Shown: positions 34,334 through 45,106, numbered from the stretch's first letter. The stretch is 64,000 bases of DNA from Uloborus plumipes (GCA_038373865.1 JAXGGA010001676.1:12501-76500); one strand, 5' to 3'. Notes: a model not told the origin generated them from the letters alone. Translations and numbers: made by a program.

Positions 34334-35930
34334 TATACAAATACAAATACAAATGTGGCGACCAGCAGCAGGCTCAGGGCCCAACTTGGCTGGTCCTAGT
34401 CAAATTAAAGACCCCAATGAAGATCAATGGCCCTCTTAAAGCCATCTACTCCATTGCTCTTTACCGCCTCTTCCGGTAAGCTGTTCCAAGTTCCCACTAC
34501 CCTGCTAAAATAGTAATTTTTTCGAATTTCCAGGTTCGCCTGAGGTTTAAACAGCTTAAAACAATGACCCCTTGTCCTGCTTTCCTTGCAAAAATCCAAC
34601 CCTGCAACATCATTCATTTTAATAAATTTAAATAACTGAATCATGTCCCCTCTGGTTCTCCGTTGCTCAAGACTATACATATTAAGCATTCTAAGTCTGG
34701 AATCATAGTCTAAATTAGAAAGTCCATTCACTAACCTTGTAGCCCTCCTTTGTACCCTTTCCAATAAATTAATGTCTTTCTTCAGATAAGGAGACCAAAA
34801 CTGAACAGCATACTCCAAATGAGGTCTTACCAAACTTCTATATAGAGGCAGAAGAACCTTCTTAGATTTGTTTGAAATAGATCTATTAATAAACCCAAGC
34901 ATCCTATTGGCTTTGTTACTAGCTATGCTGCACTGTTGACTGGACTTGAAATCCTGATTTATTAAGACACCTAGATCCATAACATTATCTGCCCTACTAA
35001 TGACTGAACCCTGTAAATAATAGCTTGTATGCTTATTTCCATGACCGAAATGCAGCACTTGACATTTCCCAACATTAACTGCCATACCCCACTTGTCTGC
35101 CCATTTAGTAATATGATCCAAATCCTGTTGCAGCTGATTTATTTGTTCGTCATTTTCTACAACCCCATAAGTTTGACATCATCGGCAAAACAATTCATGT
35201 TTCCAGAAACATTTTCATGAATGTCATTCATAAAAATAATAAACAAAAGGGGACCTAAAACTGATCCTTGGGGAACCCCACTTAAAACTTCACTCCATTT
35301 AGAATAGTTACCCCTAACAACTACTCTTTGTTTCCTTCCTGTCAGCCAATTCCTAACCCAAACTAGAATTTTACCTCCTACCCCTATACCAGCTAATTTG
35401 CTGAGTAGTGCTACATGCGGTACCTTATCGAAAGCTTTTTGAAAATCTATGTAAACAACATCTACGCATTTTTTGCTATCTAAAGCCAAGGTAACCTTGT
35501 CGTAGAAATGTAATAAATTAGTAGCACACGATTTACCTTTTCTGAAACCATACTGCAAACTACTCAACAGCCCATTATTTTCTAAGAAATTCATAATCTT
35601 AATTTTGATCAATGTTTCAAAAATTTTACATACCACTGAAGTCAGACTCACAGGCCTATAATTTCCTGCATTACCTCTAGACCCTTTCTTGAAGAGTGGT
35701 GTAATGTTAGCTAGTTTCCAGTCCTCTGGCACTATCCCTGAGTTATACGAAGCATTGAATATATTAACTATAGCGTCAACTAATTCCTCTGCACATTCTA
35801 CTAGAATTTTTGGATAAATATTATCTGGTCCCGGAGCTTTTGTGGTTTTAATTTTTTTCAAATAAAGTAAAACGTCCTCCCTGGATGTAAGTAGTAGTAC
35901 CTCCTAGTATGTAACATTGCTAATATTGCT
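34334..35930 (-). mobile_element. CR1-like non-LTR element, 5'-truncated copy 2
   Basis: Same family as 20397-21390 but longer. The 3' end again has ATTTGTA-type tandem units. Coding similarity on the minus strand continues to about 35930, where it fades; the exact 5' truncation point is uncertain. Confidence 0.85.
34405..35895 (-). pseudogene. CR1-like reverse transcriptase, one frameshift
   Basis: Reading on the minus strand from about 35895: 'TTKAPGPDNIYPKIL' (RT entry), 'WKLANITPLFKKGSRG', 'NYRPVSLTSV', 'QYGFRKGKSC', 'VYIDFQKAFDKV' (first catalytic Asp), 'SGVPQGSVLGPLLFI' and 'CFADDVKLM' (FADD box). A frameshift near 35157-35121 separates this from the C-terminal 238 codons, which match copy 1. 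The endonuclease is absent through 5' truncation. Confidence 0.9.
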
Positions 35931-36240
35931 TAAAATCAGATATATATATTTATAATTGCTCAAGAATATGTTTATACATAATGCATTATTAATTGTTGCA
36001 TGTGAGTATTGTTCTTATAGATTAAAACGAATGATCTGAACTACAGGATGATGTGATCTTGTTTTGTACCAAGAAGAAAAATAGTTTGTTACTTTTTATT
36101 GGATAAAAAATGGAAATGTTTTTGTAATTTTTTAGCAGTGACCAATGTAATAATAATATTAGATCTTTTTATTGAGAAAATTTGATTCATTTGGTAAGAT
36201 AGTGAGAGGGGGGGGGGGGCATTGTTAGACAAATGCATAA

Positions 36241-36449
36241 GTTAATCTCACTCCTTACCTTAATTTTATCTTGTTTAAAGAAATAAACTTGTATCAAACA
36301 TTGCTTACGTAACTCCTACTCTCAACTGACTTGTGTGCATCGTTCGGAACTTGGATTCCCATTCACGTGCAGTAGGCGGGGCTAGTTCATGACGCACCAG
36401 AGGTGTTGTCTCGACATGTGCCAGCAGAACCAATCAGTGATGACACGTG
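36241..36449 (+). repeat. Dispersed repeat copy B (209 bp)
   Basis: Near-identical partner of 28631-28836. The flanks differ on both sides. It is preceded by a run of 12 G near 36207-36218. The sequence after it (36450-36800) has another AATAAA (near 36656), followed by GTTGGTTGGAGGTGGCCCC at 36728, which could be an LTR end and primer-binding site. I found no gag or pol behind it. Confidence 0.75.
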
Positions 36450-37108
36450 GTATGAACATTTCATGTTATTTTACCGGGACATTATCTTCTTTGTGGCATC
36501 TTTTCTAGGGTGGACTTATCAAGTGTTTGAACTCTTTTTGAACTGGAACGATATTTTGTCTGGAATTTTAATATATTTGGGGGATTTTTCTTGTCAAAAT
36601 TGTTTTGGGTGTATCAAATTATTTGCTTTTTACATTTACTGTTTACGTTTGTTTGAATAAATTATTTATTTTTAAAAATGAATTTTTGTATTCTTTTCTC
36701 CTGAGCAAAACCATTCCACATTTTTTGTTGGTTGGAGGTGGCCCCGACTTAGTTTTTACAAATTCCGTATTATCGCCGTTTGAGGCCAATATGTTTTAAT
36801 GGACACGGGAAGCAGTTCTAAGACGGAGGGATGTCATGAGCTGAAAAAATGGATCACTGCTATGCGAATGGCCCAAAAGCTTAAGGAGTTGTGTATGACA
36901 TCCTCTATTCCCACTTCTAGCAGAGATAACATTATATACAATACATGACTTTAAAGCTACATGAAAAAACAGAAAACATTAAGAGATCTTCAAGAACTAG
37001 CAGGGAGTATTCTAACAGCTTCAAAGTATCTGTAAAATTGATCAACTTTAATACTGAAAACAATATTTTTGATATTTGACCTTGCAAATGTCATGTTGAC
37101 AACTGCTT

Positions 37109-37248
37109 ACAGTATAATACTGGCAGCCGAGGCTTTAATTTAAAACTTTAGAATGTGCAGTAATAAGCTTTAAAACTAGCTATTTTACAGTTTCTTACTG
37201 TAAAGTGAGAAATTTTGCAATTTATTGCCGTAAAATTTAGCTGCATTA
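37109..37248. repeat. AT-rich direct repeat, left unit
   Basis: It starts with CAGTATAATACTGGCAGC and ends TTAGCTGCATTA. It matches 40189-40364, on the other side of the solo LTR, with many small differences. The LTR appears to have inserted into a two-unit tandem repeat whose units contain small ACTGTAAAATTAGC / TTTTACAGT palindromes. Confidence 0.7.
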
Positions 37249-38647
37249 TGTTGGGTCTAATGACCTTTATTATTGGTTCCCAGACTTGCAGGGTTATGTG
37301 TTATTAAAATTATAAAAGTAAAATTAAAGTAAGAACCTCTTCTCCCCATGTTTCGTATACCATGCTGGCACAGTGTACTTAAAACCTATCGCCATTTTTA
37401 ATGGCGAACATTTTGGCCAACTTCAGAATCAAAACATAAAAGAGTTGAGTTGCATGCTTTTGGCTGCTGCCTACTGTTCAAAATTCAAAGTATGGTTTTA
37501 GTGGAGGAAAATCCATGATGGTCATATGCTAATGAGCTGGGACTTTTTGTAAATGCTCTGTGACGTCTGCAGACGCGCTTGCTGCTATAAATATCGAGCA
37601 CTACTGATGTTCGATCTCTCTTCTGTTGTTTCGAGCTTATTGTGCTCTCACCTTTTGCTGCGTAGGCAGTGTGGAGCAATTTTGGCCCTGCTGGGCTAGG
37701 CTTTTTAAACTGTGGCGCTGAGAGCCACTTTACTATTTTTAATTGGATGTGCTCAGCCTACTAAGTCCTGGAGCGTGACGATGTTTATGATGTCAGCCAG
37801 GGGAAGACGAACGAGTTGCTTTTTTCCTCGTGGCCGGGTTCGTGTTTCATAACCCGGGGACGATTGCCATGACGTTGCAGAGTGTCACGAATGGGAGTAT
37901 CGCCTATTAGATCGCTCGTGCCAATTCTACAGAAGCGAGCCTGGGGCTCGAGTTTGCTTATGTTCCTGATTGAGGCATAGAAGGCCGAATGTCTACAGAC
38001 GGTGATATGTTTTCCTTATGTATTTTGTAAAGACTCCGCGAACCAAATGCAGCCTTTTAATGAACTTTCTATTTGAACTTTAACTTATGTTTATTGTGTT
38101 TTAGTAACGAATAAATTTAACTATTTTTGGAAATATTGTTTCATAACTTGACTCTTCATGGACACTTTACGGCCTCTCTAAATTTTGTGGCTTTAAGAAC
38201 AAGAATCGGAGAGAGTGTCTAGTCTGTGATTCATGACCTCTCAGATTTTTTCCAAAAAATTACCAAATGTTTAATATATTATTGAAAGACCAAATCCAGA
38301 ATGTTTTGTTCTAAAGTTGAGTTGTTTAGTTTTTATGGATCCCTAAAGGTGAAGGTGCGACATCAAAAATTGAGCGGATTTTCAAGACATGAAACTTGTT
38401 GTGAGCCAAAACTCTTACCAGGAACTCTAGAACTCCAATTTTCTTTTTTTCTAAAAATACAGAAGGTTCAAACTTTACAAAATGAATATTAAATTTAAGG
38501 TAAGTTGTTGCCATAAGGTCAGTGAAAGCCTTCAAAACAAGGCATTTTTGACGTTTTTCAGCATTGTTGAGGTCCAAAAACTGTTTGTACATTTCAGTTG
38601 CCAAGGCAAAAGTAGTGTTGTTTGAAAAGCCAGTGTAAGCACTTTAA

Positions 38648-39191
38648 TCTTCGTGGGTTCCTTGGGGTCATATGTGACCCCAATGCAATTTCTGTTTAAT
38701 ATATCTTGTTAATCAACCGTTTGTTTTTAATGGCATTTTGTGGCTAGTTTTCTTTTCAAAATAATGCTATTATTTTGTTTTATTTTTCCCGAATTGCATT
38801 TTTTGCACACAAGACTCTTGGGGTCACTTCACCAGAAGGCCAAAAAAAGAGGACGTTACAACTTTTGTCCAAGAGAACTGGACAGAAAATGCATCGAAAA
38901 ATGTCATAAGTGTTTGAAATTCACTTGCAAAAATCATGTTTTTTCAGGTCTGTAACAGTTGTAAATAAATCTACAGTTATTGTAAGTTTTGCTCTAAAAT
39001 TTTAATTTTTAATGCATAAACTAAATTTTACTTTGATCGTGTCTTTTTATTTTTTAGCATTAAAAAGTGTGTGAACTTAAATAATGCAAGTAACATTCAA
39101 TAATCATAATAAATTAATTAAAGGATGCATTGGGGTCGTTTATGACCCCAAGGGTCTTGAGTGTAGCTGAAATGGGAGGGACCCATGAGGG
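38648..39191 (+). mobile_element. Small piggyBac derivative inside the foldback arm
   Basis: It is flanked by TTAA at 38644-38647 and 39192-39195. The right end, reversed, reads CCCTCATGGGTCCC against TCTTCGTGGGTTCC on the left. Just inside both ends are short palindromes built on TTGGGGTCA and TGACCCCAA (38662-38684 and 39130-39152). It is 544 bp and lacks most of the transposase. Confidence 0.85.
38740..38955 (+). pseudogene. piggyBac transposase C-terminal cysteine-rich domain
   Basis: The end of this frame reads 'CPRELDRKCIEKCHKCLKF' and then 'TCKNHVF', with the Cys/His spacing of the zinc-binding C-terminal domain of piggyBac transposases, which binds the element ends. The catalytic domain is absent, and the first 35 codons are not recognisable transposase. 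Confidence 0.65.
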
Positions 39192-40188
39192 TTAAAATAA
39201 TGTATAAACAACGAAAGAAAGTTCAACGTGCTTTTAGTTGCGTAAGGCCGAAATATGAAAAATGTCATATTTTACCGATATTCAAACGGTCATAACTTCT
39301 TCTGTCAACAACATATTGAAAAAATTGTTTTGCCAATGTCATGCTCTATTCTTTGTCTTAACAGAACAGTTGAGTCCTTTGAGGCGAAATGTTAAAAAAT
39401 TTTTTACAAAAAATGTATTTTTTCCTGTGTATTTTTTGTAAAAAAATTTTAAGCATTTCGCCTCTAAGACTCAACTGTTCTGTTAAGACAAAGAATAGAG
39501 TATGACATTGGCAAAAAAAAGTTTCAATATGTTGTTGGCAAAGGAAGTTATGACCATTTGAATATCGGTAAAATATGACATTTTCCATATTTCGGCCTTA
39601 CGCAACTAAAAGCATGTTGAACTTTCCTCGATTTTTTATACATTATTTTAAAGTTCTTACACTGACCTTTCAAACGACACTACTTTTGCCAATGGGCAAC
39701 TGAAATGTACAAGCTGTTTTTAGACCTCAAAAATGCTGAAAAACGTCAAAAGTGCCTTGTTTAGAAGGCCTTAACTGACCATATGGCAACAACTTACCAC
39801 AAATTAAACATTCATTTTGTAAAGTTTGAACCTTCTGTATTCCATTTACAAAAAGAAAATTGGAGTTCAACAGTTCCTGGTAAGAGTTTTGGCTCACAGC
39901 AACTTCCATGTCTTGAAAATCCGCTTAATTTTTGGTGCTGCAACTTCACCTTCAGGGATCCATAAAAACTAAACAATTCAACTTTAGAACAAAACGTTTT
40001 CGATTTGGTCTTTCAATAAGATAATAAACATTTGATAAATTTTCGGAAAAAAGCTGAGATGTCATGAATCACCTCATAATGCTAGGCGTGAGTGTTTCTC
40101 AGATTCTTGCTCTTAACATAGTTTGTCTCCTAGAGACTTTAAAATTAAATCTTAAACAAAGCCCAACATATTATACTGTAAAAACAAC

Positions 40189-40364
40189 AGTATAATACTG
40201 GCAGCAGCGGTTTCAGTTTAAAACTTTAAAATGTACGGCAATAAACTGTAAAATTAGCAATTTTATAGTTTAGTACTGTAAAAGTAGAAATTTTAGTTTC
40301 TACTGTAAAATTAGCAATTTTTACAGTTTATTACTATAAAATTAGCTGTATTATACTTCAAAAG
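40189..40364. repeat. AT-rich direct repeat, right unit
   Basis: Partner of 37109-37248. Within it, a shorter unit of about 35-45 bp (ACTGTAAAATTAGCAATTTT...) is itself repeated, which makes this copy longer. Confidence 0.7.
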
Positions 40365-40778
40365 CAACATTCATTTTATACAGTGTAGCAGGGGTCCATT
40401 TTTTCAGCTGTCATAGAACCACCTCCCGCGTCCATTAAAGCATCTCAATATACATCCAGTTTAGTCAGAAGAACATTCTTATACGTGTATCTTTGGATTG
40501 ACCGATTATCGGCAGCTCCATAGATTTTCTTGTTGATTGAGGTACTCTACTCATAATTGAAAATAGCAAACTTCACTACACATCCACTAAGCAACACGAA
40601 TGTACCCCTAAATGAACAGTTAATGGTAATATGCGGTTGTAAGAAAACATAATACTATAGGTCAACAGAAAGAAAATATGCGGTGAGAGAAGATCCCATG
40701 ACATGTGCTTGTGATATTGCGCGTAGCACGTGGCCACTGTAGGACGAGATGCTTGTATTATGTTCATAGCTTATATTA

Positions 40779-42066
40779 TTGGGTTGGCAACTAAGTAATT
40801 GCGGATTTCACTCATAGCTGGCTCCAGTTGAATTTTTAAATTTGCATACGTAGTACAAATGTGAAACACGTTTTGTTATTTGATAGTTGGCAACTCAGAT
40901 GTCAATCAGTAAAAAAAGTTTTTTGATTGGTTGCATAGTTTTCGTTTGGCGTTCGTTGAAAAATGGAAAGTCAAAAGGAACATTTTCGTCACATTTTGCT
41001 TTTTTTTTCCCCCAAAGGGAAAAACGCATCTCAAGTTCATAAAAAGTTATGTGCTGTTTATGGTGACGAAGCCTTAAAAGAAAGGCAGTGTCAAAATTGG
41101 TTTGCCAAATTTCGTTCTGGTGAATTTTCGCTCAAAGATGAAAAACGCTCTGGTCGTCCAGTTGAAGATGATGACGACCAAATCAAAGCAATAATCGATT
41201 CGGATCGTCACAGTACAACACGTGAAATTGCAGAAAAGCTTCATGTATCACATACATGCGTTGAAAATCAATTGAAACAACTTGGCTATGTTCAAAAACT
41301 CGATACATGGATTCCTCACCAACTGAAAGAAACGCATTTAACGCAACGCATTAGCTGCTGCGATTTGCTACAGAAACGTAATGAAAATGATCCGTTTTTA
41401 AAACGACTGATAACTGGCGATGAAAAATGGGTTGTTTATAACAATATCAAGCGGAAAAGATCGTGGAGCAGGCCAAGTGAACCAACTCAAACAACATCAA
41501 AAGCTGATATTCATCAAAAGAAGGTTTTGTTATCAGTTTGGTGTGATTACAAAAGGATTGTCTACTTTGAACTCTTACCACCGAACCGAACGATCAATTC
41601 TGATGTCTACATTGAGCAACTGACGAAATTAAACAATGCAGTTGAAGAAAAGCGGCCCGAATTGACAAATCGAAAAGGTGTTGTATTCCATCATGACAAT
41701 GCAAGACCACATACATCTTTGCTCACTCGTCAAAAATTAATGGAGCTTGGTTGGGATGTTTTGCCACATCCACCATATAGTCCTGACCTTGCACCATCTG
41801 ATTACTATTTGTTTCGATCTTTACAAAACTCCTTGAATGGTAAAAATTTCAATAATGATGATGATGTCAAATCGTACCTAATTCAGTTTTTTGCTAATAA
41901 AAACCAGAAATTTTATGAACGTGGGATTATGATGCTGCCTGAAAGATGGCAAAGTGTCATTGATCAAAATGGACAATACATTACAGAATAAAAATATTTC
42001 GTTTCATGAAAAAAAATGTCTTTCATTTTCTTTAAAAAATCCGCAATTACTTAGTTGCCAACCCAA
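40779..42066 (+). mobile_element. Complete mariner element with perfect ends
   Basis: It is 1288 bp long with a perfect 30-bp inverted repeat beginning TTGGGTTGGCAACTAAGTAA, and flanked by TA at 40777-40778 and 42067-42068. It sits in the large PARP intron. The transposase frame is open from end to end, so all visible parts needed for movement are present. Confidence 0.96.
40963..41991 (+). CDS. Mariner transposase, intact open frame
   Basis: 342 residues, the normal mariner length (about 340-350). The N-terminal paired helix-turn-helix region includes 'RQCQNWFAKFRSGEFSLKD' and 'RSGRPVEDDDDQIKAII'. 'WIPHQL' corresponds to the conserved WVPHEL linker. Catalytic residues: Asp in 'ITGDEKWV', Asp in 'FHHDNARPH', and Asp in 'YSPDLAPSDYYLF', with 34 residues between the last two (DD34D). 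The enzyme cuts and pastes the element at TA sites in the nucleus. The start ATG lies about 185 bp inside the left end. The ends resemble, from memory, those of the cecropia/Hsmar1 group. Activity is untested. Confidence 0.95.
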   Translation: MESQKEHFRHILLFFSPKGKNASQVHKKLCAVYGDEALKERQCQNWFAKFRSGEFSLKDEKRSGRPVEDDDDQIKAIIDSDRHSTTREIAEKLHVSHTCVENQLKQLGYVQKLDTWIPHQLKETHLTQRISCCDLLQKRNENDPFLKRLITGDEKWVVYNNIKRKRSWSRPSEPTQTTSKADIHQKKVLLSVWCDYKRIVYFELLPPNRTINSDVYIEQLTKLNNAVEEKRPELTNRKGVVFHHDNARPHTSLLTRQKLMELGWDVLPHPPYSPDLAPSDYYLFRSLQNSLNGKNFNNDDDVKSYLIQFFANKNQKFYERGIMMLPERWQSVIDQNGQYITE

Positions 42067-43400
42067 TATTTGATGTGTAAACATGGTCAACCCACACATA
42101 AGGTTTAACACTAGAACGACGGAGGAGCCTGTGTGGCCCGCTCACTGTTTGGTACTCAATAACTCTAATAATAATTAACTTAGCAACCTGTCACTTTTTG
42201 ACTTTTCATAATCCAAGTCTTTCTTTGTGTATATTTAAGCACTTAAGCATTAGCCTCATAGGAGCGAAAATATTGATATACAAGTTTCTAATCAAGCCAC
42301 AATGGCCAACAAGCTTCTAACATATTCTCACGGCCTTCTAGTAAAATTCTAGTTTTGTTGAAAATTACGGAAGCTTAGAATAAATGCAGGAGATCTAAAT
42401 ATTGTTTATTGTACTTTTTTCAGATCCAAAGTCGTTCTCCGATTTCGTTGTGTGCATTTTTCAACTTGAATTTTTTTTTAATATTTATTTTTAATTTGTA
42501 AAAAAGAAATAGAAAAAAGTCATATTTTGAAGAAAATCAAACTTTAGGCCTCGTGCAAGTGACCTAAGCAAATTTTTTATTCAAATAAAATTTTTTGTTG
42601 AAAATGTGGGTCAGTAGGGGCAACTCTTTATCTACTTAGTAAGTTAAATTTCAAAAAAAAATTTTTTTTCGATACATCCTACTGTACATAACCTACCGAT
42701 TTCGATTTCTTGCTTGGCATACTCATAATCTACGCAAAAAACTGAACAAAATGACACCTCACCCAGCTTTCTCCCTAAAATATATACTATTTGCCTACAT
42801 TTTGGGTACTAGCTGATAGACTAAAATAGTGTCAGCTGAATTTGGTTGCTATATTGAATTAGCTGATACAGAAAGGCATTTCAACATAGGGTATATAGGG
42901 ATAAAGTTGGGGCTTTTCTCGCTGGCCATTATAATGGGATGGTCTTTAAAATGTGTTGTATATAGTAGCGAGTGTTGATTACTATAGCTTAATATATAGC
43001 TTGATCACGGAGAGATCACAGATGAACTGGAAGTGGAAAGGGATCACTTCATTTTGCAATAAGTTGGATCAACTAACCATTAAAAGACAAAACATTTCCC
43101 TGGCTCTTTTCAGAAATTAAAACCTTTATGGACTTTTAAAAAATATCCAGGTGAGTATACTCCCTGCATTATACAGTCCGACGCCAACTTTATGTCATCC
43201 GTCAGACTAAGGACAAAAAAGGTCATGCAAGAAAACGTAAAAGCATGAGGGAACTGAAAATATTCTTCAAAAATTGATACTTACAGGTTAAACTATTACA
43301 AAAAATCTAGCATTTTACATATTTTTAGTAATTTATTTGTTTATCTAACAAACGGCAAGATTTTTTTATGAAAATGCAAAGCTTTAAGAAAGAAACTTAC
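42067..43400. other. AT-rich PARP intron DNA
   Basis: No element or exon is recognised. A TTTAACACTAGAACGACGG stretch near 42109 resembles a transposon end but has no partner. Confidence 0.5.
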
Positions 43401-43539
43401 CCAAAATTATGTGGAATTTTTGTATAAAATTGGTTGCATGCACTCACAAGCTCACTTCCTTTCTTCTTCAATTTAATAGCAACATAAACAGAATCCAACG
43501 CTGCATAACCTTCATTGATCTGTTGAATCGTTAATTTTC
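43401..43539 (-). CDS. PARP2/3-like gene, exon encoding the start of the regulatory domain
   Basis: The 139-bp exon has an AG acceptor (minus strand TTATTGTAG, 43540-43541) and a GTAAGT donor (43395-43400). It begins with two bases of a Gly codon and ends with two bases of the Gly completed by 26159-26222. It encodes 'GKLTIQQINEGYAAL' and 'SACNQFYTKIPHNFG'. In human PARP1, PARP2 and PARP3 the same region reads 'LGKL' at the start of the helical regulatory domain and 'FYTxIPHxFG' after it. The 'AC.QFYT.IPH' wording is closest to PARP2 as I remember it, and 'IPHNFG' to PARP3. The preceding WGR-domain exon is not found up to 64000. Confidence 0.88.
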
Positions 43540-43541
43540 CT

Positions 43542-45106
43542 ACAATAAAATTTCATTCAATGGTAAAAACACTACAATAAATGCCAGAAAAAAATAATGC
43601 AATGCAAACATTAAAATGGATATTTAAACTTTTAATCAGATTTATGACAGCATAACAATATGCAAGTAAATGAACACAGCATTTCAAAATAATAGGTCCA
43701 GCCTTATTTCTCAAGTATTTAATTTTTGATTTAAAATAAAAACTCCTTTGTGGCAGAAACAATTCAGTATCCTTTTTATAACAGCAGGCGAACCTTGTTA
43801 TCATGTCAGATTTGGAACTGTCTACAAAGTCATCAACAGCCGGATCGAGGTCTTTACCAGAACAGGTTAAATATTCATAATTAAACACTAGTTTATTAAA
43901 AAATAGAATTAATGAATCAATTAATAATTTGAAGATTTTAATTAAATTCACTTAACGTAGTTTTGATGGACAAGGCTAGAGTCATACGAAAAGAAAAAAA
44001 TACTTCTTGTATTCCTTTTATTTCACTTCGAAATACCTTTCAATAAGAATTTGCCTAGTTTTGAATAACATTTTTAACCCCTATACTAACGAAGTTTATT
44101 TTTTAAGTGGGAAAAAGAGGGGGAGGGGCAAGTAATTATCAAACAGAAAAAAAACAATAGGACTCTTTTTTTGGCTATGATCCGATTCCATTCTAACAGC
44201 TAATCCCCACCTTTTGAAAACGGAAAAACGGTTTTTAGAATTTTTTCTATATTTTAAGATTGTGTGTTTAATTGCTAATCAATCTGATGAGAGATTCTTA
44301 TCTCTATCTCCCACGGGAATAGCTTGGAATGACCAAATAGAGCTGAAAGTAGTTATGTTCCTTTTTTTTTTTTTTTTTTGAAACTTCTCTGTAGTCCAGT
44401 TTTAAAATACACCTGCTTTGGATTCCATTCTATTGTCTCTCATGTCAATGGTTAAAATCAAACGCTCTCTCTTGAAGAACTTATGTACACATCCCATCCA
44501 CTCTTACGGAAGCATAAATGTGCTATAATAAAGCAGGCCTGTTATATCAGTAATTTCTACAAGAAACATTTTCAGATGTTTTTAGTAATTATTTTAAGTA
44601 CATCTTAAAATTGTAAAGAAAAATTTTATACAGTCCAAACAGCTCAAAGGGTGGTAACTGGACTTACATCATAAAACATTGTCGTAAAATCCAGAGCCAC
44701 TTAACATTAAGAATGTAGGTCATTAATTTGGGATTTGAAAAAGTGAAGTAAAATCCAAAATGTTTTGAAATCTAGGTATTGTGATAGCGGTTCAATTGTA
44801 TTAAAAAGCAGTGGTTGGAAATAAAATAATTCATTTTTACTTTGTACAAACTTTTATTTATTTCAAGAGAGTTTAAAAGTAATATATAAGCTGTTAGAAT
44901 CCTTTGTAGCAATTGGTTTATTTGCACTAGATTTGCATGAACAGCAGAATTAAGTTTAAGATATTTGAGATATAAGATCACATAATGGCTGCTTTTATGT
45001 TTTTTTAATGAATTTCAGCACAAGGTTTTAAACAAACAAAATGAATTATTGTTTCAATTTTTCCTTGGTTCAGCTGGAGGTACTCTGAGGTAATATATAT
45101 ATAGTA
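43542..45106. other. Noncoding DNA, probably PARP intron
   Basis: No element is recognised. The minus-strand open frame at 43553-43951 adjoins the PARP exon but does not read like PARP. A T-run lies near 44363-44380. Confidence 0.5.

Larger units (their letters stand above)
38197..40112. mobile_element. Large foldback (palindromic) element with TTAA flanks
   Basis: It is flanked by TTAA at 38193-38196 and 40113-40116. The left end reads GAACAAGAATC and the right end, reversed, GAGCAAGAATC. The left half (38197-39410, less the piggyBac at 38648-39191) is the near-complete reverse complement of the right half (39425-40112). The arms are about 670 bp, with a centre of roughly a dozen bases near 39418. 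There is no open frame of note. Transcription through it would give a very long hairpin. Confidence 0.9.
37249..40168 (+). mobile_element. Solo LTR of the copia 2 family, split by a foldback element
   Basis: It begins TGTTGGGTCTAA and ends AAAGCCCAACA, and resembles the LTR at 56119-57171 over its whole length. A TATA-like CTATAAATA lies near 37586 and AATAAA near 38110. The flanks CATTA and TATTA match at four of five positions, as expected for an old 5-bp duplication. No internal copia sequence remains, so it probably arose by LTR-LTR recombination. The foldback element is inserted at 38197-40112. Confidence 0.82.

Noticed and set aside
42109..42135. TTTAACACTAGAACGACGG, resembling a TTAA-flanked transposon end.
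   Set aside because: No complementary end found downstream within the window.
43553..43951. 132-codon minus-strand open frame directly upstream of the PARP exon, with 'GKDLDPAVDDFVDSSKSDM'.
   Set aside because: I tried to read it as the PARP segment before the regulatory domain or as WGR. The wording does not match and no donor fits the phase needed by the exon at 43401.
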